Assembly (NCBI RefSeq): GCF_019750675.1 | Contig: NZ_JAIEOF010000299.1 | Span: 1 to 34,494 of the forward strand | Length of the DNA stretch: 34,494 bases | Direction of reading: 5' to 3' | Source of the DNA: Methylobacterium sp. | GTDB taxonomy: Bacteria; Pseudomonadota; Alphaproteobacteria; Rhizobiales; Beijerinckiaceae | Part shown: positions 24,321 through 31,563 of the stretch, in pieces | Layout: each line of letters opens with the position of its first letter | Position numbering within the stretch: the first letter of the stretch is position 1 | The notes under the pieces: model-generated | Seen by the model: the letters and a program-made list of their open reading frames with translations, nothing else | What the model was told of the DNA's origin: nothing | Databases searched by the model: none | Position numbers and translations under genes: made by a program

Positions 24321-26347
24321 GCGGAGCCGCACGGGCCGCGCCGGAGGGGAACCGGCCCGGCTTCGCCGACCGGGCCCTGGCGCTGGCGGAGCGCGTGGTG
24401 CCCAAGCCAGCCGCCTGGGCCTTCGCGTTCCGGATCTGGCTCGCCATGATCCTTGCGCTCTACGCGGCGTTCTGGCTGCAACTGTCGGGCGCCTCCTCGG
24501 CCGCCGTCTGCGTGGCGATCCTGGCCCAGCCCACCCGGGGACAGGCTCTCTCGAAAGCGCTCTATCGCTTCCTCGGCACGCTGGTGGGCGCGGTCGTGGC
24601 CATCGTCCTGATGGCGCTGTTCGCACAGGACCGGGTGCTGCTCCTGGTCTCCTTCGCCACCTGGCTGGGCCTGTGCGTCTTCACCGCCCACTTCCTGCAG
24701 GACAGCCGGGCCTACGGTGCCATGCTGTCAGGCTACACCGTGGCGATCATCGCCATCGCGCACATCGACACGCCGCAGAGCACCTTCGACGCCGCCGTCG
24801 ACCGGGTCGCGGCGATCACCCTCGGCATCGTGGCGATCACCCTCATCAACGACGCCCTCGGCACGCCGAGCATCTGGCGCAACGTGCGCGACACCCTCGC
24901 GGACGCCATCGCCGAGACGCGGGCCTTCGCCCGCGAAACCCTGGAGCGGGGCGATCCCGGCACCCTGCGGACCGCCGCCCTGATCCAGCGGATCGCGGCG
25001 ATGCGGGGCGACGCCGGCGCCATAGCGGGCGAACTCGACGACGGGCCGGACCGGGCCGCCGGCGCCCGCAGCGCCATCGCGGCGCTCTACGTGATGGCGG
25101 CGGCCGCCCGCCACCTGCGCATGGCCCTCGCGCGCCTGCCCGAGGCGTCGGCCGGCGTCGGCGAGGCGCACCGCCTCTGCCGCGAACTCACCGAGCCGGG
25201 GGCCGATCCCGGGGCCGCCGTCGCGCGCCTGTCCGACCTCCTGGCGCAGGCCCTGTCCGGGGGCGATACGCCCCTCGACGAGATCCTCGCCCTGCAGCGC
25301 GCCCTCGATTTCGCTCGCGCGGCCGCGTTCGCGCAGGACGGGCACCGGGTGCTGGCGCAGGGCGGCCGCCCCTTGCGCGACGTGCCCCTGCCCACCCACC
25401 GGGACGTTCCGGAGGCCCTGCGGGGGGCGCTGCGCGTGGCGATCGCCTTCGCGTTGAGCGCGCTCTTCCTCATCGCCGCCGGCTGGCCGGCGACCTCCTT
25501 CGCCCTGGTCCAGGTTGCGGCCACCTGCGCCCTGTCCTCGATCAATCCCGATCCCCGGGCCTTCGCCAAGGGCGTGCTCATCGGCATGCCGCTGGCGGCC
25601 CTGTGCGCGGGCATCGTGCTGTTCGGGGCGCTCGCGGGCGTGCAGGGCTTTCCGCTCCTGGCCATCGCCATGGCGCCGGTGGTGTTCGCGGCCTGCTTCC
25701 TCAGCCTCAACCCGCCGACCTTCGGCGTCGGCTTCATCCTGCTGGTGTTCTTCCCCGTCCTGCTCTCGCCCGCCAACCCGCAGAGCTACGATCCGCAGGG
25801 TTTCCTCACCAACGCCCTGCTGGTGATGGTGTCGGCGCTGATCCTGTTCTTCACCGTGCGGCTGGTGCTGCCGGTCTCGAAGGCGCGGCACCGGGCCTTC
25901 GCCCTCGATTCGGCGCGGCGCGCCTTGACCGAAGCCCTGGCCGGGCGGGGCGGCGACGCCACCACCCGCACCAGCCTCAACAGCGACCGCCTGCTGCAAT
26001 TCGCCCGCTGGAGTTCGGGCAGCACCGCCGTGCGGGGGGCGAGCCTCGCGCGGGCCTTCGAGCTCGCGCGCCTCGAATCGGCTGCCGCCCGCGCGCATGC
26101 GCAGTTGCGGGGCCTCGCGCGGGATGCGGCTCTCGCGACTGCCGCCGAGGAGGCCGGAGCGGCGATCCGCGCGGTCGATGCCGGCCGGATGCTGGACAGC
26201 GCCCGCGCCCTGCGGGCGGCGGGCCCCCGGGCCACGCCGGAGACGCGCCTGCACCTCGCCCGCGCGGTGAGCGACCTCGTCACCGCCGCGCACGTGATCG
26301 CCGGGCAGGGACGCTTCCTGCGCCGCCTCGGCGTGAGGTCCGCCTGA
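24317..26347 (+). CDS. FUSC-family efflux transporter (AaeB-like)
   Basis: The 676-residue inner-membrane protein has two similar halves, each with a membrane bundle followed by a helical cytoplasmic part. The first bundle (about residues 30-185) includes WLQLSGASSAAVCVAILAQPTRGQALSKALYR. The second (about 375-525) includes GWPATSFALVQVAATCALSSINPDPRAFAKGV. These are FUSC/ALMT-like blocks as in AaeB, which exports aromatic carboxylic acids with a membrane-fusion partner. It starts at GTG within the upstream stop codon and ends overlapping the DUF1656 start (TGATG). The substrate is not readable from sequence. Confidence 0.9.
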   Translation: MSGAARAAPEGNRPGFADRALALAERVVPKPAAWAFAFRIWLAMILALYAAFWLQLSGASSAAVCVAILAQPTRGQALSKALYRFLGTLVGAVVAIVLMALFAQDRVLLLVSFATWLGLCVFTAHFLQDSRAYGAMLSGYTVAIIAIAHIDTPQSTFDAAVDRVAAITLGIVAITLINDALGTPSIWRNVRDTLADAIAETRAFARETLERGDPGTLRTAALIQRIAAMRGDAGAIAGELDDGPDRAAGARSAIAALYVMAAAARHLRMALARLPEASAGVGEAHRLCRELTEPGADPGAAVARLSDLLAQALSGGDTPLDEILALQRALDFARAAAFAQDGHRVLAQGGRPLRDVPLPTHRDVPEALRGALRVAIAFALSALFLIAAGWPATSFALVQVAATCALSSINPDPRAFAKGVLIGMPLAALCAGIVLFGALAGVQGFPLLAIAMAPVVFAACFLSLNPPTFGVGFILLVFFPVLLSPANPQSYDPQGFLTNALLVMVSALILFFTVRLVLPVSKARHRAFALDSARRALTEALAGRGGDATTRTSLNSDRLLQFARWSSGSTAVRGASLARAFELARLESAAARAHAQLRGLARDAALATAAEEAGAAIRAVDAGRMLDSARALRAAGPRATPETRLHLARAVSDLVTAAHVIAGQGRFLRRLGVRSA

Positions 26348-26541
26348 TGCGCAGCGACCTCGACCTCGGCGGCATCCTGCTCTCGCCGTTCGTCGCCTAC
26401 GCCGCCGGCGCGCTGGCGATCCTGATCGTCCTGCGGCTCGCTTTCGCCCGGCTCCGCATCGCCCGCTACGTCGCCAATCCGCCCCTGGCGGAGGCCGGCC
26501 TCTACGTCTGCATCCTTGCCCTCCTGATCGTGTTCTTCTGA
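26347..26541 (+). CDS. DUF1656 small membrane protein (AaeX-like)
   Basis: The 64-residue product has two membrane helices: LLSPFVAYAAGALAILIVL and AGLYVCILALLIVFF. MRSDLDLGGILLSPF is typical of DUF1656, the small component that accompanies FUSC and HlyD-type proteins. It overlaps the transporter stop by one base and is followed two bases later by the fusion-protein gene. Confidence 0.92.
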   Translation: MRSDLDLGGILLSPFVAYAAGALAILIVLRLAFARLRIARYVANPPLAEAGLYVCILALLIVFF

Positions 26542-26543
26542 CG

Positions 26544-27590
26544 ATGGCCGACGACACCACCGACGCGTCCGCGCGCCCACCCGGCGAGGGCAAGGGGGAA
26601 AGCAAAGGGGAGGGCAGGGGAGAAGGCGGATCGCCCGACACCCGCCCGCGCCGCTCCGGCCGGGGCCGCCGGCTCCTGCGCCTGCTGGTCACCGGGTTCA
26701 TCCTGGCCTGCGCGCTGGTCGCGGCGGCCCTGGTCTGGCAGTTCTACGTCACCGCGCCCTGGACCCGGGACGGGCGGGTGCGCGTGCAGGTGGCGGCCGT
26801 CGCCCCCCAGGTTTCCGGCCAGATCACGGAGCTGCGCGTCACCGACAACCAGACGGTGAAGAAGGGCGACGTGCTCTACGTCATCGATCCGTTCGACTTC
26901 GAGGTGGCGGTGGCCTCGGCCCAGGCCGAGATCGAGAACCGGGAGGCGGACCTCCAGGTCAAGCGGACCCAGGCCGCGCGGCGCGAGGCGCTCACCACCC
27001 TCTCGACCTCCGTGGAGGAGAAGCAGCAATATGCCGGCACCGCCAAGATCGCGGAGGCCGCGCTCGCCTCGGCCAAGGCGCAGCTGTCGCAGGCCAAGGT
27101 CAACCTGCAGCGCACCCAGGTGCGCGCGCCGGTGAACGGCCGGGTAACCAACCTGCTCCTGCGGACGGGCGACTACGCCAGCACCGGCACGGTCAACGTC
27201 GCGATCATCGACACCGACTCGTTCTGGATCGACGGCTATTTCGAAGAGACCAAGATGGCCCACATCCACGTGGGCGATCCGGTCACGGCGGAACTCCTCG
27301 GCTACGATCCGCTCCTGAGCGGCACCGTGGAGAGCATCACGCTGGGCATCAGCACCGCCAACGCGACGGCGAGCACGCAGGGGCTGCCCAACGTCGACCC
27401 GGTCTACACCTGGGTGCGGCTGGCCCAGCGCGTGCCCGTGCGCATCCGGATCGACCGCGTGCCGGAGGGCGTCACCCTGGTGGCCGGCATGACCGCCACC
27501 GTCTCGGTGGGCGAGCCCGGCCGGCACCGCACCGACTGGCTCGCCCGCCTGCGCGCGCGCTTCGGCGGCGGGGTGGCGCCGACGCCGTAG
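26544..27590 (+). CDS. HlyD/EmrA-type membrane fusion protein (AaeA-like)
   Basis: The 348-residue periplasmic adaptor has an N-terminal Gly/Glu/Lys low-complexity stretch (residues 14-29, GEGKGESKGEGRGEGG) and a membrane anchor at about 48-68. It then has the lipoyl half-motif VRVQVAAVAPQVSGQITEL, a coiled-coil hairpin (about 115-190) and RTQVRAPVNGRVTNLLLRTGDYA. It would connect the FUSC pump to an outer-membrane channel, which is not encoded here. The low-complexity start could be an expanded repeat. The gene converges on lysE with a seven-base gap. Confidence 0.92.
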   Translation: MADDTTDASARPPGEGKGESKGEGRGEGGSPDTRPRRSGRGRRLLRLLVTGFILACALVAAALVWQFYVTAPWTRDGRVRVQVAAVAPQVSGQITELRVTDNQTVKKGDVLYVIDPFDFEVAVASAQAEIENREADLQVKRTQAARREALTTLSTSVEEKQQYAGTAKIAEAALASAKAQLSQAKVNLQRTQVRAPVNGRVTNLLLRTGDYASTGTVNVAIIDTDSFWIDGYFEETKMAHIHVGDPVTAELLGYDPLLSGTVESITLGISTANATASTQGLPNVDPVYTWVRLAQRVPVRIRIDRVPEGVTLVAGMTATVSVGEPGRHRTDWLARLRARFGGGVAPTP

Positions 27591-27597
27591 GGCGCGT

Positions 27598-28230
27598 TCA
27601 GCGCCGCGCCTCGGTGGCCATCCGGATGGCGAGGCCCGCCAGGACGGTCCCCATGATCCAGCGCTGGACCACCGCGAAGGTCGGCCGGCGCACGAGAAAC
27701 GCCGCGATGGAGGCCGCCGAGAGGGCGACGAGGGCGTTCACCGCGACGCTGACGGCGATCTGCACGCCTCCCAGCACGAGGGCCTGGGCCAGCACGCTCC
27801 CGTTCGCCGGGCTGATGAACTGGGGCAGCAGCGACAGGTACACCACCGCGATCTTCGGGTTCAGCAGGTTGGTGAGGAGCCCCATCAGGAAGAGCCGGCG
27901 CGGGCTGTCCGGGGGCAGCGTCTTGACCTCGAAGGGCGAGCGCCCGCCCGGCCGCAGGGCCTGCCAGGCCAGCCAGAGGAGGTAGAGCGCCCCCGCGAAG
28001 CGGATCGCGTCGTAGGCGTAGGGCACTGCCAGCACGAGGGCGGTGAGGCCGAAGGCGGCGCACAGCATGTAGACGACGAAGCCGAGGGCCACGCCGCCGA
28101 GGGAAATCAGGCCGGCCCGGTGCCCCTGCGAGAGCGAGCGCGAGATCAGGTAGACCATGTTGGGCCCCGGCGTCAGGGCCATGCCGAGGGCGACCAACGC
28201 GAAGGCGAGGAGATTGCTGGGGTCGGGCAT
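27598..28230 (-). CDS. LysE/RhtB family exporter
   Basis: The 210-residue product has six predicted helices. The N-terminal signature LVALGMALTPGPNMVYLISRSLSQGHRAGL identifies LysE/RhtB amino-acid and metabolite exporters. LLTNLLNPKIAVVYLSLLPQFI is the second conserved block. The substrate cannot be read from sequence. Confidence 0.93.
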   Translation of the reverse strand: MPDPSNLLAFALVALGMALTPGPNMVYLISRSLSQGHRAGLISLGGVALGFVVYMLCAAFGLTALVLAVPYAYDAIRFAGALYLLWLAWQALRPGGRSPFEVKTLPPDSPRRLFLMGLLTNLLNPKIAVVYLSLLPQFISPANGSVLAQALVLGGVQIAVSVAVNALVALSAASIAAFLVRRPTFAVVQRWIMGTVLAGLAIRMATEARR

Positions 28231-28262
28231 GGGGTTCTGTGACCGTGTCCAAGGGGCGGCAA

Positions 28263-28286
28263 CGCCCCGGGATCACTCCCGGGGCG
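28263..28286 (-). terminator. Strong GC hairpin downstream of the porin gene
   Basis: CGCCCCGGGA and TCCCGGGGCG form a perfect ten-base stem with a four-base loop. It sits between the outer-membrane protein stop and the lysE start, both on the minus strand. No T-run follows. Confidence 0.5.
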
Positions 28287-28288
28287 CC

Positions 28289-28338
28289 ATTTGACCGGGC
28301 GGCCAGTCTGATCGGGCTGGGGAACGCGACGGTCAAAT
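28289..28338. repeat. Nine-base perfect inverted repeat ATTTGACCG...CGGTCAAAT
   Basis: The arms 28289-28297 and 28330-28338 enclose 32 bases, directly next to the hairpin at 28263-28286. On the minus strand this puts two consecutive structures in the 129-base gap before lysE, either a 3' end structure of the porin transcript or a regulator site for lysE. Confidence 0.45.
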
Positions 28339-28359
28339 CGAGGATCGGCCCCCGGGGTC

Positions 28360-29238
28360 TCAGTAGGTGCCGAACTTGTAGTTCAGGCCGGCGCGGACCA
28401 CGGCGAAGTCGTCGGAGCGGCGGCTGGTGTAGCCGGTGGTGGACGCATAACCGGTGCCGGAGACGTTGTAGACCGCGCCGGTGCTGTTCGAATAGGCGAA
28501 CGTGCCGTTGGTGCCGTTCCGGTCGAGGCTGACATAGAGGCCCTCCACCTTCACCGTGACGGCGGAGGACTTGAAGAAGTTCAGGAAGGAATCCGCCGGC
28601 AGGGCATACTCGATGCCGCCGCCGGCAGCCCAGCCCGTGCGAAAGCTGTCGCTGGTGCTGTTGGGCAGGCCGAAGCTGGTGCCGCCTCCGCCGCCATAGG
28701 CGAAGCCGCCGGTGCCGTAGACGAGGGTCCGGTCGAAGGCGTAGCCGAGGCGGCCGCGCACGGTGCCGAAATAATCGAGGTTCGACAGGCCGTTCGGGTT
28801 CACGAAGGTGATGTCGGCGTTCGGCGTGCCCGTGAAGGTGGCGGTGTTCCGCCCCGAGCCGAACCCGAGATACTGGGCGTCGGCCTCGACACCGATCACG
28901 AATCCGGAGCCCGGCGTGAACTGGTAGTTGTAGCCGATCTGGCCGCCGCCCGTGAAGCCCTCGTTGTTGCGGCTGTTGCCGAAGGTCGCGATGCCGGGCG
29001 CGCCGCCATTGTCGATGAGCCCCGAGGCGGCGCTGGTGGTGATCGTGGTGGAACCGCTGCTGCCGCTGCCCGCGTCGAAGCCGTAGCCCGCGTTGAAGCC
29101 CGCATAGAAGCCGGTCCAAGTGAAGACCGGGACGGTGGTGAAGACCGGCGGCGCCGCTCGGCGCGGCAGGTCGGCGGCCAGGGCCGCCCCGGTGATGAGG
29201 AGGGCCACCGGGCCCGCGTGAAGGACTTGCTTGATCAT
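28360..29238 (-). CDS. Outer-membrane beta-barrel protein (Omp25/Omp31-like)
   Basis: The 292-residue product has signal peptide MIKQVLHAGPVALLITGAALAADLP, the family opening FTWTGFYAGFNAGYGF and GGGQIGYNYQF. Alternating beta strands follow, with FGTVRGRLGYAFDRTLVYGTGGFAYGG and the closing FAVVRAGLNYKFGTY. These are hallmarks of the porin-like Omp25/Omp31 family of Hyphomicrobiales, which are small eight-stranded barrels. The start is the ATG at 29238, with GAGG eight bases before. It ends in Tyr rather than the more usual Phe. Confidence 0.9.
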   Translation of the reverse strand: MIKQVLHAGPVALLITGAALAADLPRRAAPPVFTTVPVFTWTGFYAGFNAGYGFDAGSGSSGSTTITTSAASGLIDNGGAPGIATFGNSRNNEGFTGGGQIGYNYQFTPGSGFVIGVEADAQYLGFGSGRNTATFTGTPNADITFVNPNGLSNLDYFGTVRGRLGYAFDRTLVYGTGGFAYGGGGGTSFGLPNSTSDSFRTGWAAGGGIEYALPADSFLNFFKSSAVTVKVEGLYVSLDRNGTNGTFAYSNSTGAVYNVSGTGYASTTGYTSRRSDDFAVVRAGLNYKFGTY

Positions 29239-29611
29239 GGAAGCCTCGTTGTCTTCGGGCGCGTGGTCCAGGCCCCGGCACCGACGCGGCGCATCGCTCC
29301 GCGACGCGCCGTGAGCGTCCGGCGGACCGGACCGCCCGTCCCGGTGCGGGTCCGTGGCCGCAGCGACCACCTCGCCTCAATGCGTGGGAAATTTACCCAC
29401 GTCAATGGAACCTACGCCGTGAGCGTGCGCCTGCGCACGGGGCGCGGGTGAACCGGACGGCAGTGACGAAGCGGTGGGGCGGTGGCCGTTCCGGCCGGGG
29501 CGCCGCCGCGATCGTCGTTTCGCGCGGGGCGGCCCTCGCCGACATGCTGCCGGCGAGGGGTGAATGGGCCGATGCCCGTGCCCTAGCCGGCGGGCCGGGT
29601 TTGGAGCGCCG
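29239..29611. other. Regulatory region upstream of the porin gene
   Basis: This 373-base gap separates the porin (leftward) from the end of the aminopeptidase gene. It contains the AT-rich palindrome at 29383-29401 and a GC hairpin at 29533-29559 (CCCTCGCCG...CGGCGAGGG) that could end the aminopeptidase transcript. I find no gene in it. No clean -35/-10 pair is visible for the porin, although TTGAGG occurs on the minus strand near 29373-29378. Confidence 0.5.
29383..29401. promoter_or_regulatory. AT-core palindrome upstream of the porin gene
   Basis: CGTGGG AAATTTA CCCACG is a perfect six-base inverted repeat with an AT core, flanked on both sides by TCAATG. It lies about 145 bases before the porin start and has the look of a dimeric regulator site. 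Confidence 0.4.
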
Positions 29612-30892
29612 CTAGTCGATCCACTCGCCGGAGCGCATCACCGGGACGGCCCGCCCCTCCGCCGAGAGGCCGTCGACGTCGATTTGGTCCGAGCCGATCA
29701 TCCAGTCGATGTGGATCAGGCTGCGGTTGGCGCCGCGCGCCGCGAGGTCGTCCTCGCTGAAATCCGCACCGCCATTGCGGAAACACTTGCTGTAGGCTTG
29801 GCCCAAAGCGATGTGGCTCGCGGCATTCTCGTCGTAGAGGGTGTTGTAGAACAGCAGCCCCGAGGCGGAGATCGCCGAGGAGGCCGGCACCAGGGCGACC
29901 TCGCCGAGGCGGCGGGCGCCCTCGTCGGTCTCCAGCACCTTGGCGAGCACGTCGCCGCCGGTGCGGGCGCCGGCCTCGACGATGCGGCCGGCCTCGAAGC
30001 GCACGCGGATGCCGTCGATCAGGGTGCCCTGGTAGGAGAGGGGCTTGGTGCTGGTGACGGTGCCGTCCACCCGGTCCTTGTGGGGCGTGGTGAACACTTC
30101 CTCGGTGGGGATGTTGGCGTTGCAGACGATGCCGCTGCGGGAGGCCGAGGCGCCGCCGCACCATTCGTGGTCGTCGGCCAGACCCACCGTGAGGTCGGTG
30201 CCGGGGCCGAAGAACCGCAGGGCCGCGAAGCGATGGGCGTTGAGGGCGTTCATGCGCGCGTGCAGCGCCGCGTTGTGCGCCTCCCAGGCCGCCACCGGGT
30301 CGGGCCCGTCCACCCGCGAGGCCGCGAAGATTGCGTCCCACAGGCGGGCGATCGCCTCGTCCTCGGGCAGGTTCGGGAACACCGTGCGGGCCCAGGGGGC
30401 GGTCGCGGCCGAGACGATGGTCCAGTTGGTGGAGAAGTTGGCGATGAGTTCGAGGGCCGGCACGTAGGCCTTCGAGCGGGCGCGGTTGGCGCGCGCGACT
30501 TTCGCCGCGTCCTGGCCGGCCAGCAGGGCGGGGTCGTCGCCCGCGATGGCGAGGCGCGCCGCGCCGTTGCGGTAGGCCTCGGCCATGCCGGCGTAGAGCC
30601 AGCCGGCGGCGGTGTCGAAGGCCGCCTCGGGGGCGTGGGCGAAGCGGGCCAGGGTAGCGGCGTCGTCCGAGTAGAAGGTGGTCACCAGGGAGGCGCCGGC
30701 CTTGTACGCCTGCTCCGTGATGGCGCGGGCGAGGGGCACCGTCTCGAGGGGCGCGGTGATGACCAGTTCCTGGCCCGGCCGAAGGCCGAGGCCGACTTTC
30801 ACGGCCACCTCGGCGAGGCGCTGCAGCCGTTCGGCATGCGGCGCGGCGCCCGACGGCGCGGCCCCGTGGGTTGTCTGCGCGATCCCGTCCAT
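29612..30892 (-). CDS. M29-family (thermophilic type) aminopeptidase
   Basis: The 426-residue metallopeptidase removes N-terminal residues using two metal ions. Ligand-bearing segments of the M29 family are visible in order: PTEEVFTTPHKDRVDG, NTLYDENAASHIALGQAY and LIHIDWMIGSDQIDVDG. The N-terminal domain opens with AVKVGLGLRPGQELVITAP. The ATG at 30892 is preferred over 30931 because GGGAGA lies just upstream and the conserved region starts soon after. It is cytoplasmic. Confidence 0.92.
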   Translation of the reverse strand: MDGIAQTTHGAAPSGAAPHAERLQRLAEVAVKVGLGLRPGQELVITAPLETVPLARAITEQAYKAGASLVTTFYSDDAATLARFAHAPEAAFDTAAGWLYAGMAEAYRNGAARLAIAGDDPALLAGQDAAKVARANRARSKAYVPALELIANFSTNWTIVSAATAPWARTVFPNLPEDEAIARLWDAIFAASRVDGPDPVAAWEAHNAALHARMNALNAHRFAALRFFGPGTDLTVGLADDHEWCGGASASRSGIVCNANIPTEEVFTTPHKDRVDGTVTSTKPLSYQGTLIDGIRVRFEAGRIVEAGARTGGDVLAKVLETDEGARRLGEVALVPASSAISASGLLFYNTLYDENAASHIALGQAYSKCFRNGGADFSEDDLAARGANRSLIHIDWMIGSDQIDVDGLSAEGRAVPVMRSGEWID

Positions 30893-30988
30893 GCCGTCTC
30901 TCCCGGTGCTGACTCGAGCGTCCGCGCTCAAGATCGGGACTCGGGACGGCCCGTCAAGCCTCCCGGAACGGCCGGGGCGGACCGACGC

Positions 30989-31282
30989 TCAGGCGGCGCG
31001 CGACCAGGTGATCTCGCCGAGGTTCTCGCGGAAGGCGAAGCGCAGGAGATGGTCGGAGACCACGTTTTCCAGGCGGGTCAGGGCGGCCGGGTCGGGCGTG
31101 GCGACGCGCATCAGCAGGGCGTCGGGGCCGGCCTCGAAGGTGCAGACCCGGTCCTCGCCGAACGGCACGCGCCCGGAATCCTCGGTGGCTTCCACCGGGA
31201 ACTTGTGGCTCCAGTGGCGGCAGAGCTGCTTGAGGTAGCGGCTGGCCTCGGCGGTGGGAACGCGCGCCTGGGAAATCGGCAT
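30989..31282 (-). CDS. DUF2218 protein
   Basis: The 97-residue product shows the DUF2218 pattern: ARVPTAEASRYLKQLCRHWSHKF, then GRVPFGEDRVCTFEAG and RLENVVSDHLLRFAFRE. Function is unknown; members often occur near iron or siderophore genes, none of which are seen here. The start is the ATG at 31282, since the family begins at this point. Upstream lie a one-mismatch CtrA box and an operator-like palindrome. Confidence 0.88.
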   Translation of the reverse strand: MPISQARVPTAEASRYLKQLCRHWSHKFPVEATEDSGRVPFGEDRVCTFEAGPDALLMRVATPDPAALTRLENVVSDHLLRFAFRENLGEITWSRAA

Positions 31283-31378
31283 CGAACGGGTCTCCTGCTC
31301 GGTCTTCGCTCGCGGCCCGCCTGACGGACCGCCTCGTCGCGACGGCGGGGTGGTTCCCGCCATCAGAGGCCGGAAGGG

Positions 31379-31393
31379 TTAAGGCCAGGCTAA
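31379..31393 (-). promoter_or_regulatory. CtrA-like box with one mismatch
   Basis: On the minus strand TTAG, seven bases, TTAACC differs from TTAA-N7-TTAAC at one base. It lies about 97 bases before the DUF2218 start and points the same way. Confidence 0.35.
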
Positions 31394-31494
31394 TCCGCCG
31401 CAGCGCACCCAACCGACCCTTCTTCGGTCTCAATCTCTTCCGCCGGCACCGCAGCCAATTTATGGCGCGTTGCGGTCGATAATCTGGCCTTCCT

Positions 31495-31509
31495 TTGTGC
31501 GTCGCACAA
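31495..31509. promoter_or_regulatory. Perfect 15-base palindrome TTGTGCG-T-CGCACAA
   Basis: Seven-base perfect arms around one central base. On the minus strand it overlaps a possible -35 (TTGTGC), with GATTAT 19 bases on as a poor -10, pointing toward the DUF2218 gene. TTGT...ACAA arms recall operators of several GntR-type regulators, but no regulator is encoded nearby. Confidence 0.4.
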
Positions 31510-31563
31510 TATCAATCCGCCGATATCGGGTTCGGTTCCGGCAAAATTGTTTTTGCGCGGGTC

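Larger units (their letters stand above)
31283..31563. other. Gene-free, relatively AT-rich regulatory region
   Basis: This 281-base gap holds no gene I can support. It contains a near-CtrA box (31379-31393), the palindrome at 31495-31509, a second palindrome CCGATATCGG at 31520-31529 and a GCAAAA...TTTTGC hairpin at 31541-31556. The last may be part of the 3' end of the flavoprotein gene. Confidence 0.5.
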
